Assembly (NCBI GenBank): GCA_947380905.1
Contig: CANCSS010000002.1
Location: 62,001-126,000 of the forward strand
Reading direction: 5' to 3'
Origin: Chitinophagaceae bacterium
GTDB lineage: Bacteria; Bacteroidota; Bacteroidia; Chitinophagales; Chitinophagaceae
DNA: 64,000 nt
Position 1 is the first letter of the stretch. Each line of letters begins with the position of its first letter. Under the pieces are notes generated by a model. The model had not been told where the DNA came from and searched no databases. It worked only from the letters and a program-made list of their open reading frames with translations. Of this stretch, positions 51,090-61,119 are shown one piece after another. Position numbers and translations under genes: made by a program.

Positions 51090-52514
51090 ATGAATAGCCA
51101 TTGGGACAGAAGAGCATTTTTAAAAAAAAGCAGTGCTGCAGCAGTGGCTGCGCTTGCTGCCGGCGCCCCAATGGCCGGATTTTTAGCTGGTTGCAATCAA
51201 GGAAAAATAAAATCAACTGCTGATACTGTTATTTTACTTTGGATGGCTGGAGGCATGGCGCACACCGACACTTTTGATCCCAAAAAGTATACCCCTTTTT
51301 CCAAAGGCATGAAAGCCAATGATGTGTTGAGCACTTTTAAATCTATTCCCACTGCTTTGGATGATATTTATTTTTCTGAGGGATTGTCTGCAATTGGAAA
51401 AGTATTAAACAAAGGTACCGTCATTAGATCCTATGTAGCAGGAGACATGGGCCATATATTACATTCTCGACATCAATATCATTGGCATACTTGTTACAAG
51501 CCACCTCAATCGGTATTGGCTCCTCATATTGGTTCCTGGATAGCCAGTCAATTGGGACCAGTGAACAAAGTAATTCCTTCATTTATAGATATCGGTCAAA
51601 GATTTTCCTTAGGAGAAGGAGAAGAATTAAAAGCATTTCATACTGCTGGATTTTTAGGAAATGAATATGGACCATTTATTATTCCCGATCCAAGTGCAGG
51701 TTTAGAAAGTGTTAAACCACCCATAGGTATGAATATGAGTAGGTTTGAAAAAAGAAATCAACTTTACAATGAATTGATGAGTAAAAGCCCTATGGGAGAA
51801 ATGGGCAGTGACTATCAAAAAGAGTCTATGAGACGTTCCATGGAGCAAGCATATATGTTATTAAAATCGCCAGAAGCTGCCGCTTTTGACTTGAGCAAGG
51901 AGCCTAAAGAAAGCTATGATATTTACAACACCGGAAAATTTGGCTTGGGTTGTCTGATGGCTAAAAGATTAACTGAAAAGGGCGCACGCTTTATAAGTGT
52001 AACCACCGAATACGAGCCTTTCAAAAATTGGGACACACACGACAACGGGAATACAAGATTGGCAGATATGAAAAAACAAATTGATGCTCCAATTGCACAA
52101 TTGATAAAAGACTTGGATCAATCGGGTCATCTGGATCGTACCTTAATTATACTAGCCAGTGAATTTAGTAGAGATATGATGGTTGAAGGCCGACCGGACC
52201 TTAAAGTACAAGAACAAGTAAATCAACCAGACATTATACAAGAATTAAAAAATTATGGCATGCATCGTCACTTTACAGATGGATGTTCTATGTTGATGTT
52301 TGGCGGAGGCATTAAAAAAGGAAATGTATATGGTAAAACCGCCGATGAGCGCCCATGCAAAACCATTGAAAAGCCGATTAGAATTGAACAAATTCATCAA
52401 ACCATTTATCACGCCCTAGGTATTCCAGAAGACACTCATTACTTAGTAGAAAAAAGACCATTCTATACCACCCCTGATGGATTGGGCAGAGCAGCCATGG
52501 ATTTGTTTTCCTAA
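51090..52514 (+). CDS. DUF1501 family protein with Tat-type signal
   Basis: The 474-residue protein begins DRRAFLKKSSAAAVAALAAGAPMAGFLAGC: twin arginines, a hydrophobic stretch and a lipobox-like LAGC, so it may be a Tat-exported lipoprotein. The rest is an alkaline-phosphatase-fold-like DUF1501 domain (LLWMAGGMAHTDTFDPK; DNGNTRLADMKKQIDAPIAQLIKDL; LIILASEFSRDM; HQTIYHALGI). DUF1501 genes regularly follow DUF1549/DUF1553 genes, as here, so they likely act together in the periplasm. The reaction is unknown. Confidence 0.82.
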   Translation: MNSHWDRRAFLKKSSAAAVAALAAGAPMAGFLAGCNQGKIKSTADTVILLWMAGGMAHTDTFDPKKYTPFSKGMKANDVLSTFKSIPTALDDIYFSEGLSAIGKVLNKGTVIRSYVAGDMGHILHSRHQYHWHTCYKPPQSVLAPHIGSWIASQLGPVNKVIPSFIDIGQRFSLGEGEELKAFHTAGFLGNEYGPFIIPDPSAGLESVKPPIGMNMSRFEKRNQLYNELMSKSPMGEMGSDYQKESMRRSMEQAYMLLKSPEAAAFDLSKEPKESYDIYNTGKFGLGCLMAKRLTEKGARFISVTTEYEPFKNWDTHDNGNTRLADMKKQIDAPIAQLIKDLDQSGHLDRTLIILASEFSRDMMVEGRPDLKVQEQVNQPDIIQELKNYGMHRHFTDGCSMLMFGGGIKKGNVYGKTADERPCKTIEKPIRIEQIHQTIYHALGIPEDTHYLVEKRPFYTTPDGLGRAAMDLFS

Positions 52515-52605
52515 TACATCTCATTCATCCAATTAATTTACTATTTTCCTTGTTTAACTGCCTGTCCTAAGGCTTAAAAATTAATAGTGTACCTTGCAGT
52601 CTATT

Positions 52606-53868
52606 ATGAACACGAAATTTCAGGACTTAGGTCTTATAGCGCCCTTGTTGAGGGCCATTCAAGAAGAAGGCTACACAACTCCCACTCCTATTCAAGCAGA
52701 ATCTATTCCCATTGTATTGCAAGGAAAAGATTTATTGGGTTGCGCACAAACAGGTACGGGTAAAACAGCCGCTTTTACACTTCCCATTTTACAATTATTG
52801 GTGTCCAATAAAACTGCAGAAAGAAGAAAAAAAATTAGAAGTTTAATTGTAACTCCTACAAGAGAACTTGCCATCCAAATTGGAGAGAGCTTTAATGCGT
52901 ATGGCAGACATACTGGATTAAATTGCACCGTTATTTTTGGAGGCGTAGGTCAAGGCCCTCAAGTAACTGCATTAAGAAATGGCGTGGATGTAGTCATTGC
53001 TACCCCAGGTAGATTGTTAGATTTAATGAATCAAGGGCATTTGAATATTAGAGAAGTTGAAATATTTGTATTGGACGAAGCCGATAGAATGTTAGATATG
53101 GGATTTGTAAATGATGTAAAAAAATTATTGGCTGTACTCCCTAAAAAAAGGCAATCCCTTTTCTTCTCGGCTACCATGCCTCCCGAAATTGTAAGTTTGG
53201 CCAATACCATTTTATTTCATCCTTTGAAAGTAAGCGTTACTCCAGTTTCTTCTACGGTTGATATTATTGAGCAGTCGGTTTACTTTGTGGATAAAGTAAA
53301 TAAAAATGCATTGCTGATCGAGCTATTAAAAAACACAGCCATCAAAACCGCCTTGGTTTTTACAAGAACAAAACATGGCGCAGACAAAGTAGTGAACTTG
53401 CTTACTAAAAATAATATTAAAGCAGAAGCCATTCATGGCAATAAAGCTCAGAATGCTAGGCAAAGAGCTTTGTCCAATTTCAAAGCACAAACCACCCGTG
53501 TTTTAGTAGCCACTGATATTGCAGCAAGAGGCATTGACGTCGATGACTTAGCGTATGTAGTAAATTACGAAATACCCAATATTCCTGAAACTTATGTACA
53601 CCGTATTGGTAGAACGGGACGTGCTGGAGCCAATGGCACTGCCATTTCTTTCTGTGATGCAGAAGAAAGAGCTTACTTAAAAGACATTGAAAAATTGATT
53701 GCTAAAAAAGTTCCAGTCATCGAAAACCACCCCTTCCCTATGACCAATTTCAACCCCATTAAGGAAGCCAAACAACAAGGAAGAGGCAACTCAGGACATG
53801 CTAGATCAAAATCCATGAACAACAACGGTCAAAAAAGACGTTTTAGCAGTCCAAAACCCAATAGGTAA
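52606..53868 (+). CDS. DEAD-box RNA helicase (RhlE-like)
   Basis: The 420-residue helicase has a Q motif ([26 protein letters not shown]), Walker [36 protein letters not shown], and the C-terminal [26 protein letters not shown] and [10 protein letters not shown] motifs. A short basic tail ([13 protein letters not shown]) may bind RNA. The RhlE branch acts in ribosome assembly or mRNA turnover. ATG 52606 is chosen over TTG 52594, which overlaps a TACCTTG box. Confidence 0.9.
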   Translation: MNTKFQDLGLIAPLLRAIQEEGYTTPTPIQAESIPIVLQGKDLLGCAQTGTGKTAAFTLPILQLLVSNKTAERRKKIRSLIVTPTRELAIQIGESFNAYGRHTGLNCTVIFGGVGQGPQVTALRNGVDVVIATPGRLLDLMNQGHLNIREVEIFVLDEADRMLDMGFVNDVKKLLAVLPKKRQSLFFSATMPPEIVSLANTILFHPLKVSVTPVSSTVDIIEQSVYFVDKVNKNALLIELLKNTAIKTALVFTRTKHGADKVVNLLTKNNIKAEAIHGNKAQNARQRALSNFKAQTTRVLVATDIAARGIDVDDLAYVVNYEIPNIPETYVHRIGRTGRAGANGTAISFCDAEERAYLKDIEKLIAKKVPVIENHPFPMTNFNPIKEAKQQGRGNSGHARSKSMNNNGQKRRFSSPKPNR

Positions 53869-53872
53869 TTAT

Positions 53873-53880
53873 TATCTTTG
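53873..53880 (+). promoter_or_regulatory. -7 box of the amidase gene promoter
   Basis: TATCTTTG fits TAnnTTTG, 19 bases before the ATG at 53900. Confidence 0.5.
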
Positions 53881-53899
53881 ATCAAATTAAAAACTGATC

Positions 53900-55555
53900 A
53901 TGCGAAATTTACTAACCTGTTTATTGCTATCCCTAAGTGTTTTTGTATACGCCCAAGATACTTCTATTCAAAAAAGAGATTTAATTAGTAGTGCAAAATT
54001 ATTTGATCTTAGTTTTACTACGAAGGAAATAGATACCTTGTATTCCGATGTAGTTGACAATTTAGCGAACTACAAAGCATTGCATTCATCGCCATTGCCC
54101 AATAGTGTTCCATTAAGCTTATGGCAATCTCCAGTATTGCCTGGCATGCACTTTAATGAAAAACAAATTCCAATCAACTGGAATTTAGACAACACAGTAA
54201 AACTGCCAACCAATAGAAATGATTTGGCCTTTTACTCTATTCAGCAGTTGGCGTCTCTTATAAAGAATAAAAAAATTACTTCTCTTGCACTTACTCAATT
54301 TTTTATTGACCGTATTAAAAAATGGGGTGACACCTTACAATGTGTAATAAGTATACAAGAAAATATTGCTTATCAACAAGCAAAAAAGGCAGATGAAGAA
54401 ATTGCACAAGGAAAATACAGGGGTTTACTACATGGCATCCCTTATGGATTAAAAGATTTATTTGCAGTCAAAGGAACCAAGACCACTTGGGGTGCTGCGC
54501 CATACCAAAACCAAGTGATTGATGAAGATGCATTTGTTTATCTTAAATTAAAAGAAGCTGGAGCAGTATTGGTTGCTAAATTTACTTTAGGCGCATTGGC
54601 AATGGGAGACTATTGGTATGGAGGAAGAACTAAAAATCCTTGGAATTTAAAATATGGCTCTTCTGGTTCTTCAGCTGGATCCACTTCTGCTACTGTTGCA
54701 GGGTTAGTTCCTTTTGCCATTGGCACAGAAACCTGGGGTAGTATTGTTTCTCCATCCACTACTTGCGGTGCAACTGGTTTAAGACCCACTTTTGGAAGTA
54801 TTAGTAGAACAGGCGCTATGGCATTAAGTTACAGTTTGGATAAAGTTGGACCTATCTGTAGGTCAGCGGCAGACGCAGCCATCGTGTTCAATTACATTCA
54901 TGGAAAAGATGGCAAAGATGGAAGTGCGGTGAATAAACCTTTTAATTACGAGCCTACCAAAGACATTAAAAAACTAAAAATCGCTTACGCAAAAAATTAT
55001 TTTGATAAAATAAAAGATACTTCAAGAAATGAATTTAAAGTTTTAGAAGTATTTAAAAAATTAGGCGTTCAATTAATCCCAGTTAACTTTCCAGATAGTG
55101 GGGTATACAATATTAATATAATGGATGTAGTCATTGGGGTAGAATGCGCAGCTCAGTTTGATGAAATGACAAGACTAAATATCGATGACCAACTTACAAG
55201 ACAAACAAAAAATGACTGGCCCAATCAATTTAGAACCGCAAGATTTGTTCCAGCAGTAGAATATGTAAATGCACAAAGACACCGTTATACATTGATGCAA
55301 AAAGTAAATGAAGTCATGCAAAAGTATGATGCAATCATTTGCCCTTCAAGAGGAGATGGCAATCAATCTGCGATTACCAACTTAACAGGACATCCCGTTG
55401 TATGTATGCCTACAGGATTCGATAAAAGATTGAATTTACCTACTGGCATTAGTTTTGTAGGCAACTTGTATGACGAAGCGACTATTCTTTCCATCGCCAA
55501 TACATTTCAAATCGCTAGTCCTTGGGACAAAGTACACCCCCCTTTATTTAAATAA
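53900..55555 (+). CDS. Secreted amidase-signature family hydrolase
   Basis: The 551-residue protein has a signal peptide (LLTCLLLSLSVFVYAQ), an N-terminal segment of about 110 residues and an amidase-signature domain. The Ser-cisSer-Lys triad can be placed: K185 in GIPYGLKDLFAVKG, S257 in GSSGSSAGSTS and S281 in GTETWGSIVSPS, with the usual 24-residue gap between the serines. It is related to peptide and small-amide hydrolases; GatA is excluded by the signal peptide and lack of gatB/C. The substrate is unknown. Confidence 0.87.
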   Translation: MRNLLTCLLLSLSVFVYAQDTSIQKRDLISSAKLFDLSFTTKEIDTLYSDVVDNLANYKALHSSPLPNSVPLSLWQSPVLPGMHFNEKQIPINWNLDNTVKLPTNRNDLAFYSIQQLASLIKNKKITSLALTQFFIDRIKKWGDTLQCVISIQENIAYQQAKKADEEIAQGKYRGLLHGIPYGLKDLFAVKGTKTTWGAAPYQNQVIDEDAFVYLKLKEAGAVLVAKFTLGALAMGDYWYGGRTKNPWNLKYGSSGSSAGSTSATVAGLVPFAIGTETWGSIVSPSTTCGATGLRPTFGSISRTGAMALSYSLDKVGPICRSAADAAIVFNYIHGKDGKDGSAVNKPFNYEPTKDIKKLKIAYAKNYFDKIKDTSRNEFKVLEVFKKLGVQLIPVNFPDSGVYNINIMDVVIGVECAAQFDEMTRLNIDDQLTRQTKNDWPNQFRTARFVPAVEYVNAQRHRYTLMQKVNEVMQKYDAIICPSRGDGNQSAITNLTGHPVVCMPTGFDKRLNLPTGISFVGNLYDEATILSIANTFQIASPWDKVHPPLFK

Positions 55556-55563
55556 AAAACAAT

Positions 55564-56172
55564 TTAAAAATTAAATAAGCTTAGCCCGATCCCTAATTGC
55601 CATTGACGGGTTTTCCAAGTGCTTTGATCTTGAAGATTGGAAGAGAGTTGACTGGCAGAACCAATATTATTCATTCCGATTACATAACGACCATATAGAA
55701 AAAACCCACCGAGATCAATTTTAGCACCACCCACGATGGCAAATTCTCCACTGCTGAAAGCGGTTCTGGCGGCCTCTGTACCGTCTTTTTTTTGATCTAA
55801 TAAAATACTGTATTGAGGTCCTGCTTGAATTATAAAACTTTTAAAAGGTTTGTATTGGGCCAACAAAGGAATGGCTAAATAATTCAAATGAAAGGTCTCG
55901 GGTTGTAAACTATGATTCACCAACAATTCCATTGGAGTGGGATTGGCTTCTAATTTAGTTTGAGACAAAATAGCTTCTGGTACAATACTAAATAAAGGAC
56001 CGATACCAATTTGAGCAGTCACCCCTAAGTGATAAGAAGCAGAATTGTGATCTACATTTACATTGTCTACACTAGAAAAATTTTGTCCCACTTTAATACC
56101 TAGTGCAAATTTATCTTGTGCATGTGCATTCAATACAATACAGCTTATTAAAAGAATCGCCACTTTTTTCAT
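55564..56172 (-). CDS. PorT-like outer-membrane beta-barrel protein
   Basis: The 202-residue protein has a signal peptide (MKKVAILLISCIVLNAHAQ) and repeated amphipathic strands: LGIKVGQNFSSVDN, SYHLGVTAQIGIGPLFSIVPEAILSQT, LNYLAIPLLAQYKPFKSFIIQAGPQYSILL, and a terminal aromatic residue (GIGLSLFNF). This fits the eight-stranded OMP_b-brl_2/PorT-like family. The role is structural or unknown. TAATTTTG lies 22 bases upstream of the ATG. Confidence 0.78.
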   Translation of the reverse strand: MKKVAILLISCIVLNAHAQDKFALGIKVGQNFSSVDNVNVDHNSASYHLGVTAQIGIGPLFSIVPEAILSQTKLEANPTPMELLVNHSLQPETFHLNYLAIPLLAQYKPFKSFIIQAGPQYSILLDQKKDGTEAARTAFSSGEFAIVGGAKIDLGGFFLYGRYVIGMNNIGSASQLSSNLQDQSTWKTRQWQLGIGLSLFNF

Positions 56173-56194
56173 ACAATGAATATTAGGTATAAGA

Positions 56195-56202
56195 CAAAAT
56201 TA
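56195..56202 (-). promoter_or_regulatory. -7 box of the PorT-like gene promoter
   Basis: TAATTTTG on the minus strand fits TAnnTTTG, 22 bases before the ATG at 56172. Confidence 0.45.
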
Positions 56203-56213
56203 AATTTAAAAAA

Positions 56214-57449
56214 CTATACCAATTCAATTAATGTTATTTCTGGAAGAATACCCACCCTACCAGGATAACCTAAAAATCCAAAACCTCTATTTACATACAA
56301 CTGTTGGGAATCATTTTTATAATGCCCTGCCCATTGCTTGTATACCCATTGTACTGGACTCCATTTGAAATAAGGATTCTCCAATCCGAATTGCATCCCA
56401 TGCGTATGACCCGAAAGCATCAATTGAACATTTGTATAGTTTGGAATCACTTCTGCCTCCCAATGACTGGGGTCATGACTTAATAATACAACCACTTCCT
56501 TGGCATCTACCCCTTGCATGGCCAGTTCCATTTTGCCGTATTTGGGGAATCGAGCTTTTGCCCCCCAGTTTTCTATACCCACCAAACGAATGGAATCATC
56601 GTTCTTTTTAATTAAGACATTTTCATTCATTAACAATCTCCAACCCAAATCCAGATGCACTTTTTTTAAATCCTGTAAGTTTTGTTTTTTTGCTTCTGGA
56701 GTATCCCAACGAACATAATCTCCATAATCATGATTTCCTAAAGTACTATACACTCCATAGGGCGCTTTCATTTGACCAAACACGCCCATCCAATCTTTCA
56801 TCTCAGTAGCTCGATCATTGACTAAATCGCCCGTAAATAAAATCAAGTCTGCATTTTGTTTTTGAATCATCGCAATTCCTTTCATCACCGCTTCTTGGTC
56901 TTTTAAACTTCCGCTATGAATGTCACTGATGTGAATTATTTTGAAGCCTTTAAAACTTGCTGGCAATCCGTTCAATGCAATTTTTTTCTTGACCAATCTA
57001 TACTTGTATTTGTTGCCAAATCCATAGAGCAAGGATAAAAATAAGGTAGACGAAAGTCCTACACCCAACCAACTCAAAAAAGTAGATCGAGGAATGCCTT
57101 TTTCAGTGCTTAAAAATTTTGCACCAACAGAAGAAGCCACTTGTCCCATGGTCCAAAATGCACCTCTTCGAAGATCATCCACTAAGAAAAAAAGAACCAT
57201 AAAAATTTGGGTCAAAACCCAGCCAATTCCTATAGAAAAAATATACTGCTTAAAATAGGGATTGACAATATAAGGGAACAATAAAAAAGAGGCTAGACTT
57301 AGTATACACAAGGTCCAATAGAGGATGCCTATAAAGCTTTTTGTTCCTAGGGATGCAGATTGGAATAAGGACTTTAAAACAGCATAAATATAAAAGTCAA
57401 TGAGAATCAATACCGTTAACAGGATGAAAATAAAAAGAGGACTTCGCAT
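56214..57449 (-). CDS. Membrane-anchored metallophosphoesterase
   Basis: The 411-residue protein has four N-terminal membrane helices (to about 155) and a calcineurin-like phosphoesterase domain: IIHISDIHSGSLKD, LILFTGDLVNDRAT, GVYSTLGNHDYGDYVRWD, VLLSHDPSHWEAEV and LMLSGHTHGMQFG supply the two-metal ligands. Relatives are YkuE/YaeI-type enzymes that act on lipid or nucleotide phosphoesters at the membrane. The substrate is unknown. It is divergent from parA. Confidence 0.87.
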   Translation of the reverse strand: MRSPLFIFILLTVLILIDFYIYAVLKSLFQSASLGTKSFIGILYWTLCILSLASFLLFPYIVNPYFKQYIFSIGIGWVLTQIFMVLFFLVDDLRRGAFWTMGQVASSVGAKFLSTEKGIPRSTFLSWLGVGLSSTLFLSLLYGFGNKYKYRLVKKKIALNGLPASFKGFKIIHISDIHSGSLKDQEAVMKGIAMIQKQNADLILFTGDLVNDRATEMKDWMGVFGQMKAPYGVYSTLGNHDYGDYVRWDTPEAKKQNLQDLKKVHLDLGWRLLMNENVLIKKNDDSIRLVGIENWGAKARFPKYGKMELAMQGVDAKEVVVLLSHDPSHWEAEVIPNYTNVQLMLSGHTHGMQFGLENPYFKWSPVQWVYKQWAGHYKNDSQQLYVNRGFGFLGYPGRVGILPEITLIELV

Positions 57450-57465
57450 AGAATAATTTAAAACG

Positions 57466-57473
57466 CAAAATTA
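57466..57473 (-). promoter_or_regulatory. -7 box of the metallophosphoesterase promoter
   Basis: TAATTTTG on the minus strand fits TAnnTTTG, 16 bases before the ATG at 57449. Confidence 0.45.
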
Positions 57474-57529
57474 GGGCCAAAAGCCTCAGTAATAGCCAAT
57501 TTAATCCCAAATTGTTACCATTTATCCCT

Positions 57530-57537
57530 TATTTTTG
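57530..57537 (+). promoter_or_regulatory. -7 box of the parAB operon promoter
   Basis: TATTTTTG fits TAnnTTTG and lies 24 bases before the parA ATG at 57562. The TTG at 57535, which would extend the frame, overlaps this box and is unlikely to be a start. Confidence 0.5.
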
Positions 57538-57561
57538 GCAGAAATTAAGGATACCCATTTT

Positions 57562-58362
57562 ATGGCCAGAATTATAGGAATAGCGAATCAAAAAGGGGGT
57601 GTTGGTAAAACAACTTCCGCAATCAATATTGCGGCAAGTTTGGCTGTTTTAGAATTTAAAACCTTGCTGATAGATGCCGATCCTCAAGCCAATAGTACGA
57701 CAGGAATTGGATTTGATTTACATAATATTACTACCAGTTTATACGACGGAATGATTAACCAAACTCCGTTAGCAGATATCATATTAAAATCGGAAATCCC
57801 ACATTTAGACGTCATCCCTTCTCATATTGATTTAGTGGGCGCCGAAATTGAGTTGGTGAACTTACCCAATAGAGAAAATGTTTTAAAAGAATTGTTGGGC
57901 CCCATTAGAGATCAATACGATTTTATCATCATTGACTGTCTGCCCTCATTGGGATTAATTACGGTCAATGCATTGGTGGCTTCGGACAGCGTTATTGTTC
58001 CAGTGCAATGTGAATTTTTTGCCTTAGAAGGATTGGGCAAATTATTGAACACAATCAAGATTGTACAAAGCAGGTTAAATCCTCATTTACAAATTGAAGG
58101 AATTTTAATGACGATGTACGACGGAAGACTTCGTTTAAGCAATCAAGTAGTGAGTGAAGTAAGAAAGCATTTTGATGAAATGGTTTTCTCTACCATCATT
58201 CACCGAAATACGCGCTTAAGTGAAGCCCCAAGTGTTGGCAAACCTGTTATATTATATGATGCCGACAGCAAAGGCACCGTGAACTATTTAAATTTAGCAA
58301 AAGAAATTTTACAAAAAAATGGCATGACCAATATGAGTAATGCCGAGCGTATAATTGATTAA
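57562..58362 (+). CDS. parA: Chromosome partitioning ATPase ParA/Soj
   Basis: The 266-residue protein starts [27 protein letters not shown] with the deviant Walker A lysines K11 and K16, has [46 protein letters not shown] and the DNA-binding arginines typical of small chromosomal ParA. ParA drives segregation of ParB-parS complexes. ATG 57562 is chosen from the promoter position and the canonical N-terminus. parB begins two bases after the stop. Confidence 0.94.
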   Translation: MARIIGIANQKGGVGKTTSAINIAASLAVLEFKTLLIDADPQANSTTGIGFDLHNITTSLYDGMINQTPLADIILKSEIPHLDVIPSHIDLVGAEIELVNLPNRENVLKELLGPIRDQYDFIIIDCLPSLGLITVNALVASDSVIVPVQCEFFALEGLGKLLNTIKIVQSRLNPHLQIEGILMTMYDGRLRLSNQVVSEVRKHFDEMVFSTIIHRNTRLSEAPSVGKPVILYDADSKGTVNYLNLAKEILQKNGMTNMSNAERIID

Positions 58363-58364
58363 CT

Positions 58365-59300
58365 ATGAGCAAGAGTACACCCAATAAAGATCTCATTGGC
58401 AAAGGACTTCGCTCCCTATTGCAAAGCATTGATTCGGATTACAAAAATCCAGCAGCCAATAACAATGTGCCTTCTGCAGTAAAAGAGAAAGCAGTTGCAA
58501 GCAATCGTATTCCATTACATGATATTGTAGTGAACCCAAAGAATCCAAGAAAAGATTTTGACGAAAAAACTTTGAGAGAGCTTGCCAATTCTATTCAGAT
58601 TCATGATTTAATACAACCAATCACTGTAGCACAGCTTACCAATGGCAAGTATCAGTTAATTGCTGGGGAACGCCGTTTTAGAGCTGCGAAAATAGCTGGC
58701 TTAACCGACCTACCCGCCTATGTGCGCATGGGGAATGACCAAGAATTATTAGAATTAGCACTGCTCGAGAATTTACAAAGAGAAGATTTAAATGAAATAG
58801 AAATTGCGTTAAGTTATCAGCGCATGATGGAAGATTTAAACTATACCCAAGAGAAAGTAGCGGAGCGCATGGGCAAAGACAGATCAACCATCTCCAACTA
58901 CATTAGATTGTTAGAACTTCCTCCCAATATTCAAGCAGCGCTTCGCAATGGTAGCTTAAGTGTAAGTTTGGCTAAGATGCTCATTGGCAAAGAAGTGGAC
59001 AAACAATTGTTTCTATTCAAAGAAATAGTAGAGAAAGGGCTAACCGTTCGTCAAACAGAGGACCTCATTAGGAAAATGAATCAAGCAGGCAAGAATAGCG
59101 CATTGCCAAGTACTTCGGCTCCTAATAAAAATCAGCTTTCGCCAGTATATAAAAAATTAGAAGATAAATTAACAAGTCATCTGTCTACCAAAGTGATTTT
59201 ACAACACCAAAAAAACGGCAGTGGTAAAATTACCATCGAATACTCAGATTTAAACGGATTAAATAAAATATTAGAAGCAATGCAATTAAGCATCAGCTAG
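58365..59300 (+). CDS. parB: Chromosome partitioning protein ParB/Spo0J
   Basis: The 311-residue protein has an N-terminal LIGKGLRSLL box, the CTPase/ParB domain (IPLHDIVVNPKNPRKDFDEKTLRELANSIQIHDLIQPITV; GERRFRAAKIAGL; LLENLQREDLNEIEIA), a central HTH (TQEKVAERMGKDRSTISNYIRLLELP) and a C-terminal dimerisation region. It loads onto parS near the origin, so the window may be origin-proximal, but I found no full parS site here. Confidence 0.94.
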   Translation: MSKSTPNKDLIGKGLRSLLQSIDSDYKNPAANNNVPSAVKEKAVASNRIPLHDIVVNPKNPRKDFDEKTLRELANSIQIHDLIQPITVAQLTNGKYQLIAGERRFRAAKIAGLTDLPAYVRMGNDQELLELALLENLQREDLNEIEIALSYQRMMEDLNYTQEKVAERMGKDRSTISNYIRLLELPPNIQAALRNGSLSVSLAKMLIGKEVDKQLFLFKEIVEKGLTVRQTEDLIRKMNQAGKNSALPSTSAPNKNQLSPVYKKLEDKLTSHLSTKVILQHQKNGSGKITIEYSDLNGLNKILEAMQLSIS

Positions 59301-59332
59301 TAAGCATTTTTTATCATAAAGGAATTTACAGG

Positions 59333-59905
59333 ATGAGGCAATTACTACTATTTATGCTGATTTTATTTTTTCAGCAAGCTGCCTGGAGCCAAGATTCTGC
59401 TTACCTCAAAATTGCAGACACCCTATTACATCATATTCCTAGCCGCGCCACCAAAAAATCGGCCATGATTCCTGGTTGGGGTCAAGCCTACAACAAACAA
59501 TATTGGAAAATCCCTTTGGTATATGGTATATTGGCCATTCCTGCATCTACTTTTGTGTACAATGATGATTGGTATCAAAAAACAAAATTTGCTTATGAAG
59601 CAAGATTTAAAGAAAACAATGGAGATGCATCAGATGTTGCAAAAATAGATTCCAAATTAACCAATTTAAGTTTGGGCTCCTTACAGAGTTATCGAAATAT
59701 ATTTAGAAAGGATCGAGACTATTCTATTATGTGGTTTATATTGGCATGGGGCGTGAATGTAATAGATGCTACGGTATCAGGTCATCTGAAAGAATTCGAC
59801 ATCAATAATAATTTATCAATTAGGCTTAGCCCCTATATACAACCAAGTCAACAACAAACAGGATTGGCTTTGCAATTTAATTTCAAAGGCAGTCATACTA
59901 AATAG
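59333..59905 (+). CDS. DUF5683 family protein
   Basis: The 190-residue protein has a signal peptide (LLFMLILFFQQAAWSQ) and the DUF5683 motif KKSAMIPGWGQAYNKQYWKIPLVYGILAIPASTFVYND, with a second hydrophobic segment YSIMWFILAWGVNVIDATVSGHLKEFD. It sits between parB and dapB, its usual neighbourhood in Bacteroidota, 32 bases from parB and 14 from dapB. Probably envelope-associated; function unknown. Confidence 0.8.
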   Translation: MRQLLLFMLILFFQQAAWSQDSAYLKIADTLLHHIPSRATKKSAMIPGWGQAYNKQYWKIPLVYGILAIPASTFVYNDDWYQKTKFAYEARFKENNGDASDVAKIDSKLTNLSLGSLQSYRNIFRKDRDYSIMWFILAWGVNVIDATVSGHLKEFDINNNLSIRLSPYIQPSQQQTGLALQFNFKGSHTK

Positions 59906-59919
59906 TCAAAAGTAAAAAA

Positions 59920-60636
59920 ATGAAAATAGCACTTATTGGATACGGGAAAATGGGAAAAGCCATAGAAGAAATGGCGGTCGCAAAAGGACATGAAATTGTT
60001 TTAAAAATAGATGTCAACAATGCCCATGAATTTACCCAAAGCAATATTCAAAAAGCAAATGTTGCCATTGAATTTACGGGACCACACAGCGCTTTCGATA
60101 ATATTTCAAAATGTATCGAATGGGGGGTGCCAGTAATAAGTGGTTCAACAGGTTGGCTAGAAAAATGGGATTCCATTACTGCCCTTTGTAACCAACACCA
60201 AGGATGCTTGGTGTATTCAAGCAATTATAGTATAGGGGTTAATTTGTTTTTTGAAATCAACCAACAACTCGCCTTGTTAATGGAGCCTTACCAAGATTAT
60301 GATGTATCTATGACCGAATTACACCATACAGAAAAAAAAGATGCTCCTAGCGGAACGGCTATTAGTTTAGCAGAACAAATACTAAAAAAAATAAGTAGAA
60401 AAAATAAATGGGTAAATACAGCCTCTACTACCCCCAGCGATTTAGTGATCCATTCAGAAAGAATAGATCCTGCTCCTGGAACCCATACCATTAGTTATAC
60501 TTCCCCTATAGATCGAATTGATATTATCCACACAGCCCATACTAGAAAAGGATTTGCTTCTGGGGCCGTGTTGGCAGCAGAATTTGCCAATAAAAAAAAG
60601 GGTATCTTTACTATGAAGCAGGTTTTAGGGCTTTAG
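59920..60636 (+). CDS. dapB: 4-hydroxy-tetrahydrodipicolinate reductase
   Basis: DapB makes tetrahydrodipicolinate for lysine and diaminopimelate. The 238-residue protein has the NAD(P) loop KIALIGYGKMGKAIEEMA, the acceptor region VAIEFTGPHSAFDNI, VISGSTGWLE, YSSNYSIGVNLFF, the catalytic ELHHTEKKDAPSGTAISLAE (His-His and Lys) and GFASGAVLAAEF. The short length is usual for Bacteroidota. Confidence 0.94.
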   Translation: MKIALIGYGKMGKAIEEMAVAKGHEIVLKIDVNNAHEFTQSNIQKANVAIEFTGPHSAFDNISKCIEWGVPVISGSTGWLEKWDSITALCNQHQGCLVYSSNYSIGVNLFFEINQQLALLMEPYQDYDVSMTELHHTEKKDAPSGTAISLAEQILKKISRKNKWVNTASTTPSDLVIHSERIDPAPGTHTISYTSPIDRIDIIHTAHTRKGFASGAVLAAEFANKKKGIFTMKQVLGL

Positions 60637-60668
60637 CTTGTTAAAAAATAAAATAGCGTTGGATAGTT

Positions 60669-61082
60669 ATGTTATCAAAAAAAACACAATATGCACTGCA
60701 AGCGCTCGCCTATATGGTAGAAAATCAAAAGGCAACCCCTATTCTCATTGCTGAAATTGCTGCCAAAAAAAATATTCCAATTAAATTCCTTGAAAATATA
60801 TTATTAGAACTAAAAAAAGCAGGTTTTTTAGAAAGTAAAAAAGGAAAGCATGGAGGCTATTTATTTGCTATTCCCCCCAATAAAATAAAATTATCTGGCG
60901 TTTTTAGAATCATTGAAGGCCCTATTGCCATGCTGCCTTGTGTAAGTTTAAACTTTTACCAAAAATGTGCCGACTGCAACGAAAAAAAATGCAGCATTAA
61001 TAAAGTACTCATCGAAGTAAGAGACAACACATTGGCTGTATTAGACAAAAGAACCGTAGCAGACTTATTTTTTAAAAAATAA
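60669..61082 (+). CDS. Rrf2 family transcriptional regulator
   Basis: The 137-residue protein begins MLSKKTQYALQALAYMVENQ and has the winged HTH with ILIAEIAAKKNIPIKFLENILLELKKAGFLESKKGKHGGYLFA. Four cysteines at the C-terminal side (PCVSLNFYQKCADCNEKKCS; spacing C-x8-C-x2-C-x4-C) could bind an Fe-S cluster or sense redox, as in IscR/NsrR, though the spacing differs. It lies between dapB and an outer-membrane gene; its targets are unknown. Confidence 0.87.
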   Translation: MLSKKTQYALQALAYMVENQKATPILIAEIAAKKNIPIKFLENILLELKKAGFLESKKGKHGGYLFAIPPNKIKLSGVFRIIEGPIAMLPCVSLNFYQKCADCNEKKCSINKVLIEVRDNTLAVLDKRTVADLFFKK

Positions 61083-61119
61083 AAATCAAATACCAATTAA
61101 ATTACTAAACCTACATTTT

